Positions 7,937 to 14,722 are shown, counted from the stretch's first letter. The stretch is DNA of 14,727 bases from Desulfobacterales bacterium (GCA_029940345.1 JAOZRC010000054.1:1-14727); one strand, 5' to 3'. The notes: a model not told the origin generated them from the letters alone. Made by a program: numbers and translations.

Positions 7937-8323
7937 ATGTCTGGCACCCAACAACAATTTGGTCAGCAAAGTGAGTTATTGGCCGCGAAGTTTTTAGTCA
8001 AACAGGGATATAAAATTTTAGCATCTAATTATTGTACACCGGCAGGTGAAATTGATATCATCGCCAGGGATAAAGATGTGATTGTATTCGCAGAGGTTAA
8101 AGCCCGTCGATCTGACCGTTATGGCTCCCCTGAAAAAGCGATTACCAAAACCAAACAAAGAAAAATTTCCATGGCGGCGCTTCACTATCTGAAAGATCAG
8201 CGTTTGGTCAATGTCAAGGCGCGTTTTGATGTTATCGCTATACGCATGTACAAAGCGAATAATGGAAAACGCAAGCCGGAAATAACGATTCTTAAAAATG
8301 CATTTGAACTCGCCTATTATTAG
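7937..8323 (+). CDS. yraN: YraN family (UPF0102) nuclease-fold protein
   Basis: A small conserved protein with a predicted PD-(D/E)XK nuclease fold whose cellular role is not firmly known. The 128 residues show the N-terminal FGQQSELLAAKFLVKQGYKIL helix, GEIDIIARD (E38, D40) and VFAEVKARR (E53, K55), which form the predicted active site. Family neighbours rnhB and rsmI are both present, although the kinase gene separates it from rnhB. The Shine-Dalgarno is weak. The last 26 bases overlap the start of rsmI in another frame. Confidence 0.92.
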   Translation: MSGTQQQFGQQSELLAAKFLVKQGYKILASNYCTPAGEIDIIARDKDVIVFAEVKARRSDRYGSPEKAITKTKQRKISMAALHYLKDQRLVNVKARFDVIAIRMYKANNGKRKPEITILKNAFELAYY

Positions 8324-9191
8324 TACACCTCCCCCAAAAAATAACCAGGATGCTTGCCTTTACGTTGTCGCAACGCCTATCGGCAACCTGGAGGACATCA
8401 CATTTCGAGCAATCAAAATATTAAAACAGGCAGACCTGATTGCAGCCGAAGACACCCGGCATACGGGAAAACTGCTTCGTTCTTATAATATTAAAACCCC
8501 GCTGATTTCTTACCACGAATACAATGAGGAGCGTCGCACGCCGGAGTTGATTGAAAAATTAAAAACCGGCGTGGCAATCGCTTTGGTTTCAGATGCCGGA
8601 ACGCCCACAGTGGCGGATCCAGGTTTTCGATTGATTAAGGCAGCAATCGCCAATACTGTCAAAGTTGTTCCGATACCGGGCGTATCGGCACCCATTACAG
8701 CGATTAGCGCCGCGGGTATGCCCACGGATATTTTTATTTTCATTGGTTTTCCTTCCCCTAAAAAAACAAAACGGCGTCTGCAATTGCACAACTTGGCTAC
8801 AGAAACAGCGACGATTGTATTTTATATATCGCCAAAGCGTCTTTTAACTTTTTTACAGGAATTGATTGATGTTTGGGGGGATCGATATGCCGTTTTAGGT
8901 CGAGAGATGACCAAGATTTATGAAGAGTTTCTTCGGGGACGTTTATCGGAAATAATGACGATTTTGCAACAACGTCCCGCCATTAAGGGAGAATGCACCC
9001 TTCTTGTTTCCGGGTTTAAACAAGACAAAGCCGCAATGTCTAAAATAGTCCAGGCTGAGATTCAAAAAGAACTGACGTGTTCGGGTGCTAAAATTTCTGT
9101 AGTAACCAAAATGATTTCCAAAAAATATAGTGTCCCTCGTAATGAAGTCTATGCAGCGGCATTGAATTGGAAACGGAAAAAAGAAAAATAG
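8298..9191 (+). CDS. rsmI: 16S rRNA (cytidine1402-2'-O)-methyltransferase RsmI
   Basis: RsmI adds the 2'-O-methyl group at C1402 in the decoding centre. The 297-residue protein has the tetrapyrrole-methylase fold: YVVATPIGNLEDIT (22-35), EDTRHTGKLL (51-60), SDAGTP (98-103) and PIPGVSAPITA. A short C-terminal helical domain ends ISKKYSVPRNEVYAAAL. The ATG lies inside the yraN coding region (26-base overlap), so the pair is probably translationally coupled. About 20 N-terminal residues before YVVATP are longer than in many homologs, but no better internal start is seen. It is the last gene of the + strand cluster and converges on the next gene. Confidence 0.95.
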   Translation: MHLNSPIISTPPPKNNQDACLYVVATPIGNLEDITFRAIKILKQADLIAAEDTRHTGKLLRSYNIKTPLISYHEYNEERRTPELIEKLKTGVAIALVSDAGTPTVADPGFRLIKAAIANTVKVVPIPGVSAPITAISAAGMPTDIFIFIGFPSPKKTKRRLQLHNLATETATIVFYISPKRLLTFLQELIDVWGDRYAVLGREMTKIYEEFLRGRLSEIMTILQQRPAIKGECTLLVSGFKQDKAAMSKIVQAEIQKELTCSGAKISVVTKMISKKYSVPRNEVYAAALNWKRKKEK

Positions 9192-9203
9192 GTTGAAAAC
9201 GTC

Positions 9204-9343
9204 AGCATCCTTCATTCGTCGGTTTACACTTTGTCCCGTTAGGGACATCATATCTATAGAAAAAAGGCTTAACAGCACAACAAGTCCCGTAGGGACGAAA
9301 TAGAAACGGTGTAAACTACTTTCAAGCTATTTTGAAGGATGCC
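9204..9343. mobile_element. MITE-like shell element, copy 1, GTCCC hairpin core, 8-bp TSD
   Basis: Outer inverted repeats are GCATCCTTCA (9205-9214) and TGAAGGATGC (9333-9342). Inner ones are GTTTACAC (9222-9229) and GTGTAAAC (9309-9316). Between them lie two small inverted hairpins, GTCCCGTTAGGGAC (9233-9246) and GTCCCGTAGGGAC (9284-9296). The element is flanked by the direct repeat AAAACGTC (9196-9203 and 9344-9351), as expected for a target-site duplication. It encodes no protein and fills the convergent gap between rsmI and the minus-strand gene. It could also stop transcription from either side, but no T-run supports a classical terminator. Confidence 0.75.
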
Positions 9344-9366
9344 AAAACGTCCTTACGATCTTCGAT

Positions 9367-10221
9367 TTACAGTTCTAAACATTCAATCGTATAATCCGTC
9401 AGATCGACCAACATTAGTTTATTTCTTAAAAGGGAACCTGTTTGTAAAATTATTTTCATGACTTCGGTGCATTCCAAAGATGCAATCACCATCACCGCAT
9501 GGGCCAGACATCCTAAGATAGTTTCCGCGCCTTTGGGACGGATATTTTCCGAATTGCCGTAAATCTGTTTTAAACCGTCGTCTTGAGGGAAGATAGTTGT
9601 CACATGGCCGGTAATGCCTGCCACGGCCGCCGCAACAAGCGGAATATTCAATTGTTTAGCAGCCTTTTCAAGAATAAAGCGGGCGGGGATATTATCCAGA
9701 CAGTCTACAGCTACATCGCATGCTTTCATCAGCGCGTCGGCATTCGAATTGTCCAGATATTGATCATGGCAGTGAACAGTGACAGATGAATTAATGGCGT
9801 TTACTCTTAAACAGGCAATTTCGGCTTTTGAGACGCCAAGGGTTTCTTCTGTCGCAAGCAATTGGCGATTGAGATTATGGTCTTCAAATGTATCGCCGTC
9901 GATCAGTGTGAGCGTCCCAACACCCATGCGGGCTAATACTTCTACAACCGTTCCGCCCAGTCCGCCTAATCCGATAATACAGACATGGGCTTTCAGAAGC
10001 ATTTGTTGGTCAGTGGTTGATAACATTCGCATGTTGCGAACATAACGTTCCGGGATAATATTTTCAGCCAGTGCCGTAATTTCCAAATCGCGGATGCTGA
10101 CTTTCAAAGATAACGCTATCTGTTTGATCAATGGGGTGGACAAACAGGTGTAAACAACGCCATCAGGAAATTTTGCAGGGGTCGCCTTTTTTTTTAAAAT
10201 ATTTATAGTTTCAGTGTTCAT
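9367..10221 (-). CDS. HesA/MoeB/ThiF-family E1-like adenylyltransferase
   Basis: Enzymes of this family adenylate the C-terminal glycine of a ubiquitin-like sulfur carrier, a step in molybdopterin/tungstopterin, thiamine or similar sulfur-transfer pathways. The 284 residues have an N-terminal extension of about 65 residues ending IIPERYVRNMRML, a nucleotide-binding GLGGLGG (84-90), DGDTFEDHNLNRQ (108-120, Arg119), Lys132 and VDCLDN (172-177). The paired CxxC zinc motifs of classical MoeB are absent, so it is closer to the HesA-type branch. The adjacent MoaD-like gene is its obvious substrate. A pterin-cofactor role is inference because no other cofactor gene or target enzyme is in the window. 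A strong Shine-Dalgarno is formed by the end of the upstream gene. Confidence 0.88.
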   Translation of the reverse strand: MNTETINILKKKATPAKFPDGVVYTCLSTPLIKQIALSLKVSIRDLEITALAENIIPERYVRNMRMLSTTDQQMLLKAHVCIIGLGGLGGTVVEVLARMGVGTLTLIDGDTFEDHNLNRQLLATEETLGVSKAEIACLRVNAINSSVTVHCHDQYLDNSNADALMKACDVAVDCLDNIPARFILEKAAKQLNIPLVAAAVAGITGHVTTIFPQDDGLKQIYGNSENIRPKGAETILGCLAHAVMVIASLECTEVMKIILQTGSLLRNKLMLVDLTDYTIECLEL

Positions 10222-10225
10222 TTGA

Positions 10226-10459
10226 TCATCCTCCCCCTACCGGTGGAAAAATACCAACCCTATCTCCGCCGTTAAGCACCGAGGTCGAATCGCCTTTTTT
10301 ACCGTTAATAAAGATAAGTTTGGTCAGAGAGGCCGGAATTTGCAGTTCATTAAGTAGTTCGCCAACGGTTACGCCGGACTTAATGGGGTGATGTTCAGCC
10401 GATGCGGGTAAATATTTTTTCAGTGTTGCAAACAGTTTAATGGTAATGTATGTTTTCAT
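10226..10459 (-). CDS. MoaD/ThiS-family sulfur-carrier protein
   Basis: A 77-residue ubiquitin-like beta-grasp protein. It ends FPPVGGG, and the C-terminal glycine is the residue that is adenylated and converted to a thiocarboxylate in this family. The start MKTYITIKLFATLKKYLP and the middle VGELLNELQIP and LIFINGK are typical of MoaD. Its stop is four bases before the E1-like gene, forming a two-gene operon. The ribosome-binding site of this gene itself is weak. Whether it serves molybdopterin synthesis (MoaD proper), tungsten enzymes or another sulfur transfer cannot be decided without the missing pathway genes. Confidence 0.9.
   Translation of the reverse strand: MKTYITIKLFATLKKYLPASAEHHPIKSGVTVGELLNELQIPASLTKLIFINGKKGDSTSVLNGGDRVGIFPPVGGG
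10229..10237 (-). promoter_or_regulatory. ribosome-binding site made of the sulfur-carrier Gly-Gly-Gly codons
   Basis: On the minus strand the last three sense codons of the MoaD-like gene are GGG GGA GGA. These nine purines are also the Shine-Dalgarno of the E1-like gene, with the stop codon and seven bases of spacing before its ATG. This arrangement implies coupled translation of carrier and activating enzyme. Confidence 0.8.
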
Positions 10460-10502
10460 TTTTACTTGTTGGTGCCCTTCATTTATTTTTCAGTTAAATG
10501 TT

Positions 10503-10611
10503 GATGGTTTCGTAAAAAGTCAAAATTCTAAAAATCAGACTTGTAACCTATTGAAATCATTAGGTGCGAAATTAAGAAAATGACGAATTCCTGACTTTTT
10601 ACGAGACCATC
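10503..10611. mobile_element. 109-bp MITE-like element with 6-bp TSD
   Basis: Terminal inverted repeats of about 20 bases are GATGGTTTCGTAAAAAGTCA at the left (10503-10522) and the same on the other strand at the right (10592-10611) with one C/T difference. The direct repeat AATGTT flanks it (10497-10502 and 10612-10617), consistent with a target-site duplication. The interior is AT-rich and non-coding with a weak central palindrome. It lies about 40 bases upstream of the MoaD-like start codon, so it displaced or now supplies the promoter of that operon. No transposase is in the window. Confidence 0.75.
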
Positions 10612-10614
10612 AAT

Positions 10615-10774
10615 GTTGGGCATCTTCATTCGTCAGTTTACACTTTCTTGCGGAGTGCCAAACTTACAGTTTGGCGGTTGATACGGTTGATAAACGGCTG
10701 TACTTGAAACTGCCAAACTGTAAGTTTGGCACTCCATCTTAAAAGTGTAAACAGCTCAATGAAGGATGCTCAAC
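10615..10774. mobile_element. MITE-like shell element, copy 2, with GCCAAAC hairpin core
   Basis: The left arm GCATCTTCATTCGTC then AGTTTACACTTT (10620-10646) matches the left arm of the element at 9204 except for one missing base and one substitution. The right end has GTGTAAAC (10745-10752) and TGAAGGATGC (10760-10769). The inverted repeat extends outward to GTTGGGCATC (10615-10624) against GATGCTCAAC (10765-10774). The core differs completely from copy 1: a perfect 24-bp inverted pair at 10652-10675 and 10712-10735, each itself a hairpin with arms GCCAAAC and GTTTGGC. No target-site duplication is clear; the left edge overlaps the duplication of the preceding MITE. Confidence 0.75.
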
Positions 10775-10860
10775 TTTAATGCTATTTATAGTATCAATTT
10801 AACGTTATTCATTTTAAAAGTCAATATTGCCTTTTAGCCTGGTATGAAGAGTGCCAGCTT

Positions 10861-11042
10861 AGGAACGGGGACAAAATAATTTCCCCAATTATGCATCACA
10901 GCTTCGGGCCACCTTTACCCGATCTCTGATCACAAAAGTATCAAAATAGCCTGCTATTCCTTCAACTTTTGTGATCAGAGATCGGGCAAATCTGACCCAA
11001 ATCTGCGCGCCTACTTGAGGAAATTATTTCGTCCCCATTCCT
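10861..11042. mobile_element. nested palindromic element, 24-bp outer and 22-bp inner inverted repeats
   Basis: The outer arms (10861-10884 and 11019-11042) begin AGGAACGGGGAC and AGGAATGGGGAC when each is read inward and match at 22 of 24 positions. A perfect 22-bp inner inverted repeat (10918-10939 and 10965-10986) starts CCCGATCTCTGATCAC. Its centre is another hairpin, AATAGC-CT-GCTATT (10945-10958). The whole can form a very long stem. It ends just before the ribosome-binding site of the epimerase gene, so if transcribed it would fold in the leader. The ends resemble palindromes mobilised by REP-associated transposases, which is inference. Confidence 0.72.
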
Positions 11043-11065
11043 TATTTTAGGAAGGATCCGGCAGT

Positions 11066-12019
11066 ATGAAGTTAAACTTTAAAAGTGCGCTTGTCACCGG
11101 CGGCGCGGGCTTTATCGGCTCCCATATTGTCGATGAATTATTAGCCCAGGGAGTTAAAGTCGCCGTTATTGATAACCTGTCAACGGGCAACCGGAAAAAT
11201 TTAGCGCATGTTTGGGAGCGAATCTCTTTTTTCCAAGGCGATATACGTGATCAGAATATCTTAAACAAGGCCGTTCAAGGTATTGAGGTGATATTTCATC
11301 TGGCTGCGGTTGTCTCTGTCACCCAAACAGTGGAGCAACCCATTGATTCAGCGATGGTTAATGATTTTGGGACGCTTTCAATTCTTGAGGTTGCGCGCCA
11401 GTTCGATGTAAAAAAAGTGGTAATCTCCAGCTCTTGCGCAGTTTACGGAGATTCCCCCCAATTGCCCAAAGTTGAAACAATGATGCCGTTGCCATTAAGC
11501 CCTTATGCGGTGCAAAAATTGACCGGAGAGTTAAATGCGAAAGTTTACAATGATTTATATGGGGTGAAAACGGCGTGCTTACGGTATTTTAACGTTTACG
11601 GTCCGCGTCAGGACCCATCATCTCCATATTCCGGTGTAATATCGATTTTTATGTCCAAAGCGGCATCACAGGCTAAACCGTTAATATACGGTGATGGAAA
11701 TCAATACCGCGATTTTATTTTTGTCAAAGACGTTGTTCGTGTGAACTTATTAGCAGCCTACGATGACGATGCTTGCGGAAAAGTGTTTAACATTGGGTCT
11801 GCGAAACAAACGACAATTAACCAACTCTGGGAAATGATATGCGCGATGACGGCATTGAAAATCAAACCGGAATATCAGCCGGCCCGATCCGGAGATATTC
11901 GCGAATCACTTGCTGACATTGAGTGCGTCAGATCAACATTGGGCTTTTCGCCTGAATATTCGTTTGAACAGGGGCTTGAAATCACTTTACAGGCTACCAA
12001 CCATAAGCCGGGACACTAA
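11066..12019 (+). CDS. NAD-dependent sugar-nucleotide 4-epimerase (UDP-GlcNAc/UDP-Glc type)
   Basis: An extended short-chain dehydrogenase/reductase of 317 residues. The NAD site is VTGGAGFIGSH (10-20) with D36 in IDNLSTG. The catalytic set is SSS at 121-123 and Tyr147/Lys151 in YAVQK. RYFNVYGPRQDP, followed by SGVISIF, resembles UDP-N-acetylglucosamine 4-epimerases of the WbpP/Gne type more than dehydratases, but substrate cannot be fixed from motifs. Such enzymes act in the cytoplasm and supply galactose- or GalNAc-type residues for surface polysaccharide. AGGAAGGA precedes the ATG by nine bases. The second epimerase follows after 162 bases. No glycosyltransferase is in the window. Confidence 0.9.
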   Translation: MKLNFKSALVTGGAGFIGSHIVDELLAQGVKVAVIDNLSTGNRKNLAHVWERISFFQGDIRDQNILNKAVQGIEVIFHLAAVVSVTQTVEQPIDSAMVNDFGTLSILEVARQFDVKKVVISSSCAVYGDSPQLPKVETMMPLPLSPYAVQKLTGELNAKVYNDLYGVKTACLRYFNVYGPRQDPSSPYSGVISIFMSKAASQAKPLIYGDGNQYRDFIFVKDVVRVNLLAAYDDDACGKVFNIGSAKQTTINQLWEMICAMTALKIKPEYQPARSGDIRESLADIECVRSTLGFSPEYSFEQGLEITLQATNHKPGH

Positions 12020-12025
12020 TGTAAC

Positions 12026-12092
12026 GCGGAAAGCTGTTCCGCGTCGTTCATAGCCGCATCAAGGTCGAAGAAGCGGAACGGCTTTCCGCTTC
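12026..12092. repeat. REP-like inverted hairpin pair, possible terminator
   Basis: GCGGAAAGCTGTTCCGC (12026-12042) and GCGGAACGGCTTTCCGC (12073-12089) are inverted copies matching at 16 of 17 positions. Each is itself a six-base-stem hairpin. The right one can extend to a nine-base stem (12070-12078 with 12084-12092) followed by ATTTTATC, so it may also act as a weak terminator of the upstream epimerase. It lies in the gap between the two epimerase genes. Confidence 0.7.
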
Positions 12093-12181
12093 ATTTTATC
12101 CCGCCTTGTGCTGGTAGCCACTTTACAATATGCTACTGTTAAATCCTGTAAAAATAGTTAAAAAAGGAGACTTGGGGGAAA

Positions 12182-13201
12182 ATGAATTCTCAATTTAAAC
12201 GCATTTTAGTCACCGGTGCAGCCGGTTTTATCGGCTTCCATCTTTCCAAGAGGCTGCTGGCTGACGGATGCCAGGTTTGCGGGCTGGATATTTTAAACGA
12301 CTATTATGATGTCAGATTAAAAAAAGCGCGTTTGGATCAATTGATCAGACACAAGGAGTTTCGTTTTGTTAAACTGGATCTGGCCGATTTGCCCGGTATG
12401 CAGATTCTTTTCAAGGAGAATACTTTTGATGCCGTGGTCAATTTGGCAGCTCAAGCAGGTGTGCGTTACTCCTTAGAAAATCCGCATGCGTATATCAATG
12501 CCAATGTTGTGGGATTTGTCAACCTGCTCGAATGCTGTCGATTTAGCGACGTCAAGCATCTTGTATTCGCATCTTCAAGTTCTGTTTATGGCGCCAATAC
12601 CAAAATGCCATTTTCGGTGCATCATAATGTTGACCACCCGGTATCGCTTTACGCCGCAACCAAGAAAGCTGATGAACTTATGGCGCATACATATAGTCAT
12701 CTGTTTCAAATGAAATGTACAGGGCTGCGCTTTTTTACCGTTTATGGCCCTTGGGGGCGCCCTGACATGGCGCTGTTCCTTTTTACCCGCGCTATTTTGC
12801 AAGGCAAGCCCATAAAAGTGTTCAACCACGGTAAGATGCAGAGGGATTTTACTTATATTGATGACATTATTGAAGGCGTCGTCCGGATAATAGCCACCCT
12901 GCCAAAGCCTGACCCGACTTGGAACGGAGATTCTCCCGATCCCGGAACATCTTATGCACCCTATAAAATTTATAATATTGGCAATAATAACCCGGTTGAA
13001 TTAATGAAATTTATTGAAATTATAGAAGACGCTTTGGGGCAAAAAGCGAAAAAAGAATTCTTTGATTTACAATTGGGAGATGTACCGGCAACTTATGCGG
13101 ATGTAGATGATCTGATGTGTGATGCGGGATTTAAACCGCAAACTTCTCTTGAAACCGGCATAGCACGATTTATTGATTGGTATAAAGCGTATTACGGCTA
13201 G
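12182..13201 (+). CDS. UDP-glucuronate 4-epimerase-like SDR protein
   Basis: Interconverts UDP-glucuronate and UDP-galacturonate for capsule, O-antigen or exopolysaccharide in characterised relatives. The 339 residues carry [11 protein letters not shown] (10-20), the [16 protein letters not shown] segment that is typical of this subfamily, SSSSVYG (131-137) and Tyr157/Lys161 in YAATKK. The substrate-binding run [14 protein letters not shown], then [22 protein letters not shown], is characteristic. The length is normal. AAGGAGA and a G-rich run precede the ATG. Together with the preceding epimerase it suggests a cell-surface polysaccharide precursor module, although no polymer-assembly genes are visible. 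Confidence 0.92.
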   Translation: MNSQFKRILVTGAAGFIGFHLSKRLLADGCQVCGLDILNDYYDVRLKKARLDQLIRHKEFRFVKLDLADLPGMQILFKENTFDAVVNLAAQAGVRYSLENPHAYINANVVGFVNLLECCRFSDVKHLVFASSSSVYGANTKMPFSVHHNVDHPVSLYAATKKADELMAHTYSHLFQMKCTGLRFFTVYGPWGRPDMALFLFTRAILQGKPIKVFNHGKMQRDFTYIDDIIEGVVRIIATLPKPDPTWNGDSPDPGTSYAPYKIYNIGNNNPVELMKFIEIIEDALGQKAKKEFFDLQLGDVPATYADVDDLMCDAGFKPQTSLETGIARFIDWYKAYYG

Positions 13202-13253
13202 TACACAAAGGTGAATATTGACTTAACCTTCTATATTATGGTCAAATTAGTTC

Positions 13254-13283
13254 TTGCAAATTCAATGTTGCATGTTGTATATT
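13254..13283 (+). promoter_or_regulatory. candidate promoter of the TPR-like gene
   Basis: TTGCAA (13254-13259) and TATATT (13278-13283) are separated by 18 bases in an AT-rich 164-base gap between the epimerase and the TPR-like gene. The match to consensus is partial and the call rests only on this pattern. Confidence 0.25.
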
Positions 13284-13365
13284 TACAAAAAATATTATGT
13301 ATTCATCTAACTTTGAAACCTTGTGATTAAACGTAAATATCCAAGCAAAATAAGCGAGCGTAAAT

Positions 13366-14640
13366 ATGGCTGATAACATCTCCGTTGTTGTAAATTCAAT
13401 GTTAAACAATGCCGAAGTCTACCAATCCATGGGATTACATCTGGAGGCCCTGGATGCGTATGAACAAATTCTAACCCAACATCCCACACTGGATCCCCAC
13501 ACTAAAAAAACGGTTGAAGAAAATATTGCCCTGGTAAAAGAAAGCATTCACCAACAGGGAGATGAGAAAGACCCCCGTGCGACCGCAGAAGATGAAGTCG
13601 AAATAGAGCCGTTGCCTGAAGATGTTTCCAGTATCAAAGAATCGTTGTTCAGAAATGATACTGAGTTTGATGACGCCGATCTTGCGCCCATTCTAGATGA
13701 CGCCTCCGAATTGGTTGCCACCCGAGCGGAGGTTAAAAAATATATCAAAGAAGCCAAACTGTATCAGACTCAGGACCTGTTAAACGAGTCGTATGATAAA
13801 TATTCTGCTGCATTAAAATTGCTGGAAAGTAACGATGCTATAAAGGGGAAAAAAAATTTAATTGCGATAATCAAATCGAAATTAAATGCCCTGGATATTG
13901 ATGATGAAGATGAAGCGGGGATCAATGATGAATTGGCTGAGGCCGAGAAGCTTTTATCTGGGTTGAATGAAGGTGCCGAGGAACTGGTTCTGGGCGCGCA
14001 GTTGGAAAATCAAGCGAAGGATAGTACGGGGAAAGCCAACCCCCTTGAAACCGCTGTCGCGCTGATGAATGACAGCCAATTTGAAGATGCGTTGATGCAA
14101 TTAAGCGCGTTGATGGAGGATGAGGCGTATCGCGTCGAAGCCGCAGGAAAGTTGCTTGAATGTCAGACGGCTGCAGGTTCTGCCGGAAAAGCGGTGGATC
14201 AATTAGAGGAGTGGCTGGCGAAAGACCTGTTTAAACCGGAACAGTTGGGTGTTATACAGGATGTTCTTGGCAAGATTCTGGAAAGTAAAGGAATTATTAA
14301 AATTGCCACTCGGGTTGTCGTTGCGCAACCGACTGGCCCGCAACCTCCGGAACCGAACAATTTGGCCGCCTATGGTATTCCGGCGCTAAATGATTCAGAT
14401 GAAGCTATGCTGGATGATAAGCAATTTGAATTTACAGATGATGAATATTCCGATATTATTGATACGATAGAAATTAAAGCGCCATCTGGGACCGACTTGG
14501 AAGACCCCCCTGATGGTGAATATGTTGAGTTCGATTTTATTGACGATATCAGTAAAGCAAACGAACCGTTACCCTCTTATATAAATGGCAATGAAAAAGA
14601 AAATTATGAAGAATTTGATGCTGTTGACTCTGTGAAATAA
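13366..14640 (+). CDS. acidic TPR-like cytoplasmic protein of unknown function
   Basis: I do not recognise a named family. The 424 residues have no signal peptide or membrane segment and a single Cys. An N-terminal helical repeat resembling TPR (AEVYQSMGLHLEALDAYEQILTQHP, 16-40) is followed by an acidic linker (65-115), a second TPR-like helical block (120-178: YIKEAKLYQTQDLLNESYDKYSAALKLL), another acidic linker (178-205) and a third helical block (225-315). From about 322 to the end the chain is Pro-, Asp- and Glu-rich and probably disordered. This suggests a scaffold or adaptor whose helical blocks bind partners. The start has only a weak ribosome-binding site. It follows the epimerase by 164 bases and may be a separate unit. 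Its downstream neighbours lie outside the window. Confidence 0.8.
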   Translation: MADNISVVVNSMLNNAEVYQSMGLHLEALDAYEQILTQHPTLDPHTKKTVEENIALVKESIHQQGDEKDPRATAEDEVEIEPLPEDVSSIKESLFRNDTEFDDADLAPILDDASELVATRAEVKKYIKEAKLYQTQDLLNESYDKYSAALKLLESNDAIKGKKNLIAIIKSKLNALDIDDEDEAGINDELAEAEKLLSGLNEGAEELVLGAQLENQAKDSTGKANPLETAVALMNDSQFEDALMQLSALMEDEAYRVEAAGKLLECQTAAGSAGKAVDQLEEWLAKDLFKPEQLGVIQDVLGKILESKGIIKIATRVVVAQPTGPQPPEPNNLAAYGIPALNDSDEAMLDDKQFEFTDDEYSDIIDTIEIKAPSGTDLEDPPDGEYVEFDFIDDISKANEPLPSYINGNEKENYEEFDAVDSVK

Positions 14641-14673
14641 CACCGCACCAGTTTCACTTGAAGAGTGGTTTCC

Positions 14674-14722
14674 CTTAGAGCCTGTTTGGAAAGTCGTGAT
14701 CGAAGCGAAAAAGTGTGAGAGC
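14674..14722 (-). repeat. 49-bp repeat, right copy, inverted match to 1-49
   Basis: An exact reverse complement of the first 49 bases of the window, located 33 bases after the stop codon of the TPR-like gene. The arm has inner hairpin potential only of a few bases, so it is not a typical terminator. Five further bases follow to the window end. Confidence 0.9.

Larger units (their letters stand above)
10460..11065. other. 606-bp divergent intergenic region packed with three palindromic elements
   Basis: The gap between the minus-strand sulfur-carrier operon and the plus-strand epimerase gene holds no gene. In order it contains a MITE-like element (10503-10611), shell element copy 2 (about 10615-10774), an AT-rich spacer (10775-10860) and a nested palindrome (10861-11042). 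The last bases hold AGGAAGGA, the ribosome-binding site of the epimerase. Promoters for both divergent operons must lie here, but none can be assigned confidently. Confidence 0.8.

Noticed and set aside
9233..9296. Bidirectional intrinsic terminator between converging genes
   Set aside because: The GTCCC hairpins have only five- to six-base stems and no T-tract; their repeat-pair structure inside a duplicated shell fits a mobile element better.
9200..10800. CRISPR array
   Set aside because: The repeats are inverted pairs of different sequence rather than evenly spaced direct repeats with unique spacers, and there are no cas genes.
1..14722. Whole window as one large transposon bounded by terminal inverted repeats
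   Set aside because: The interior is dominated by essential housekeeping genes in their normal order and has no transposase; an assembly break at a dispersed repeat explains the edges better.
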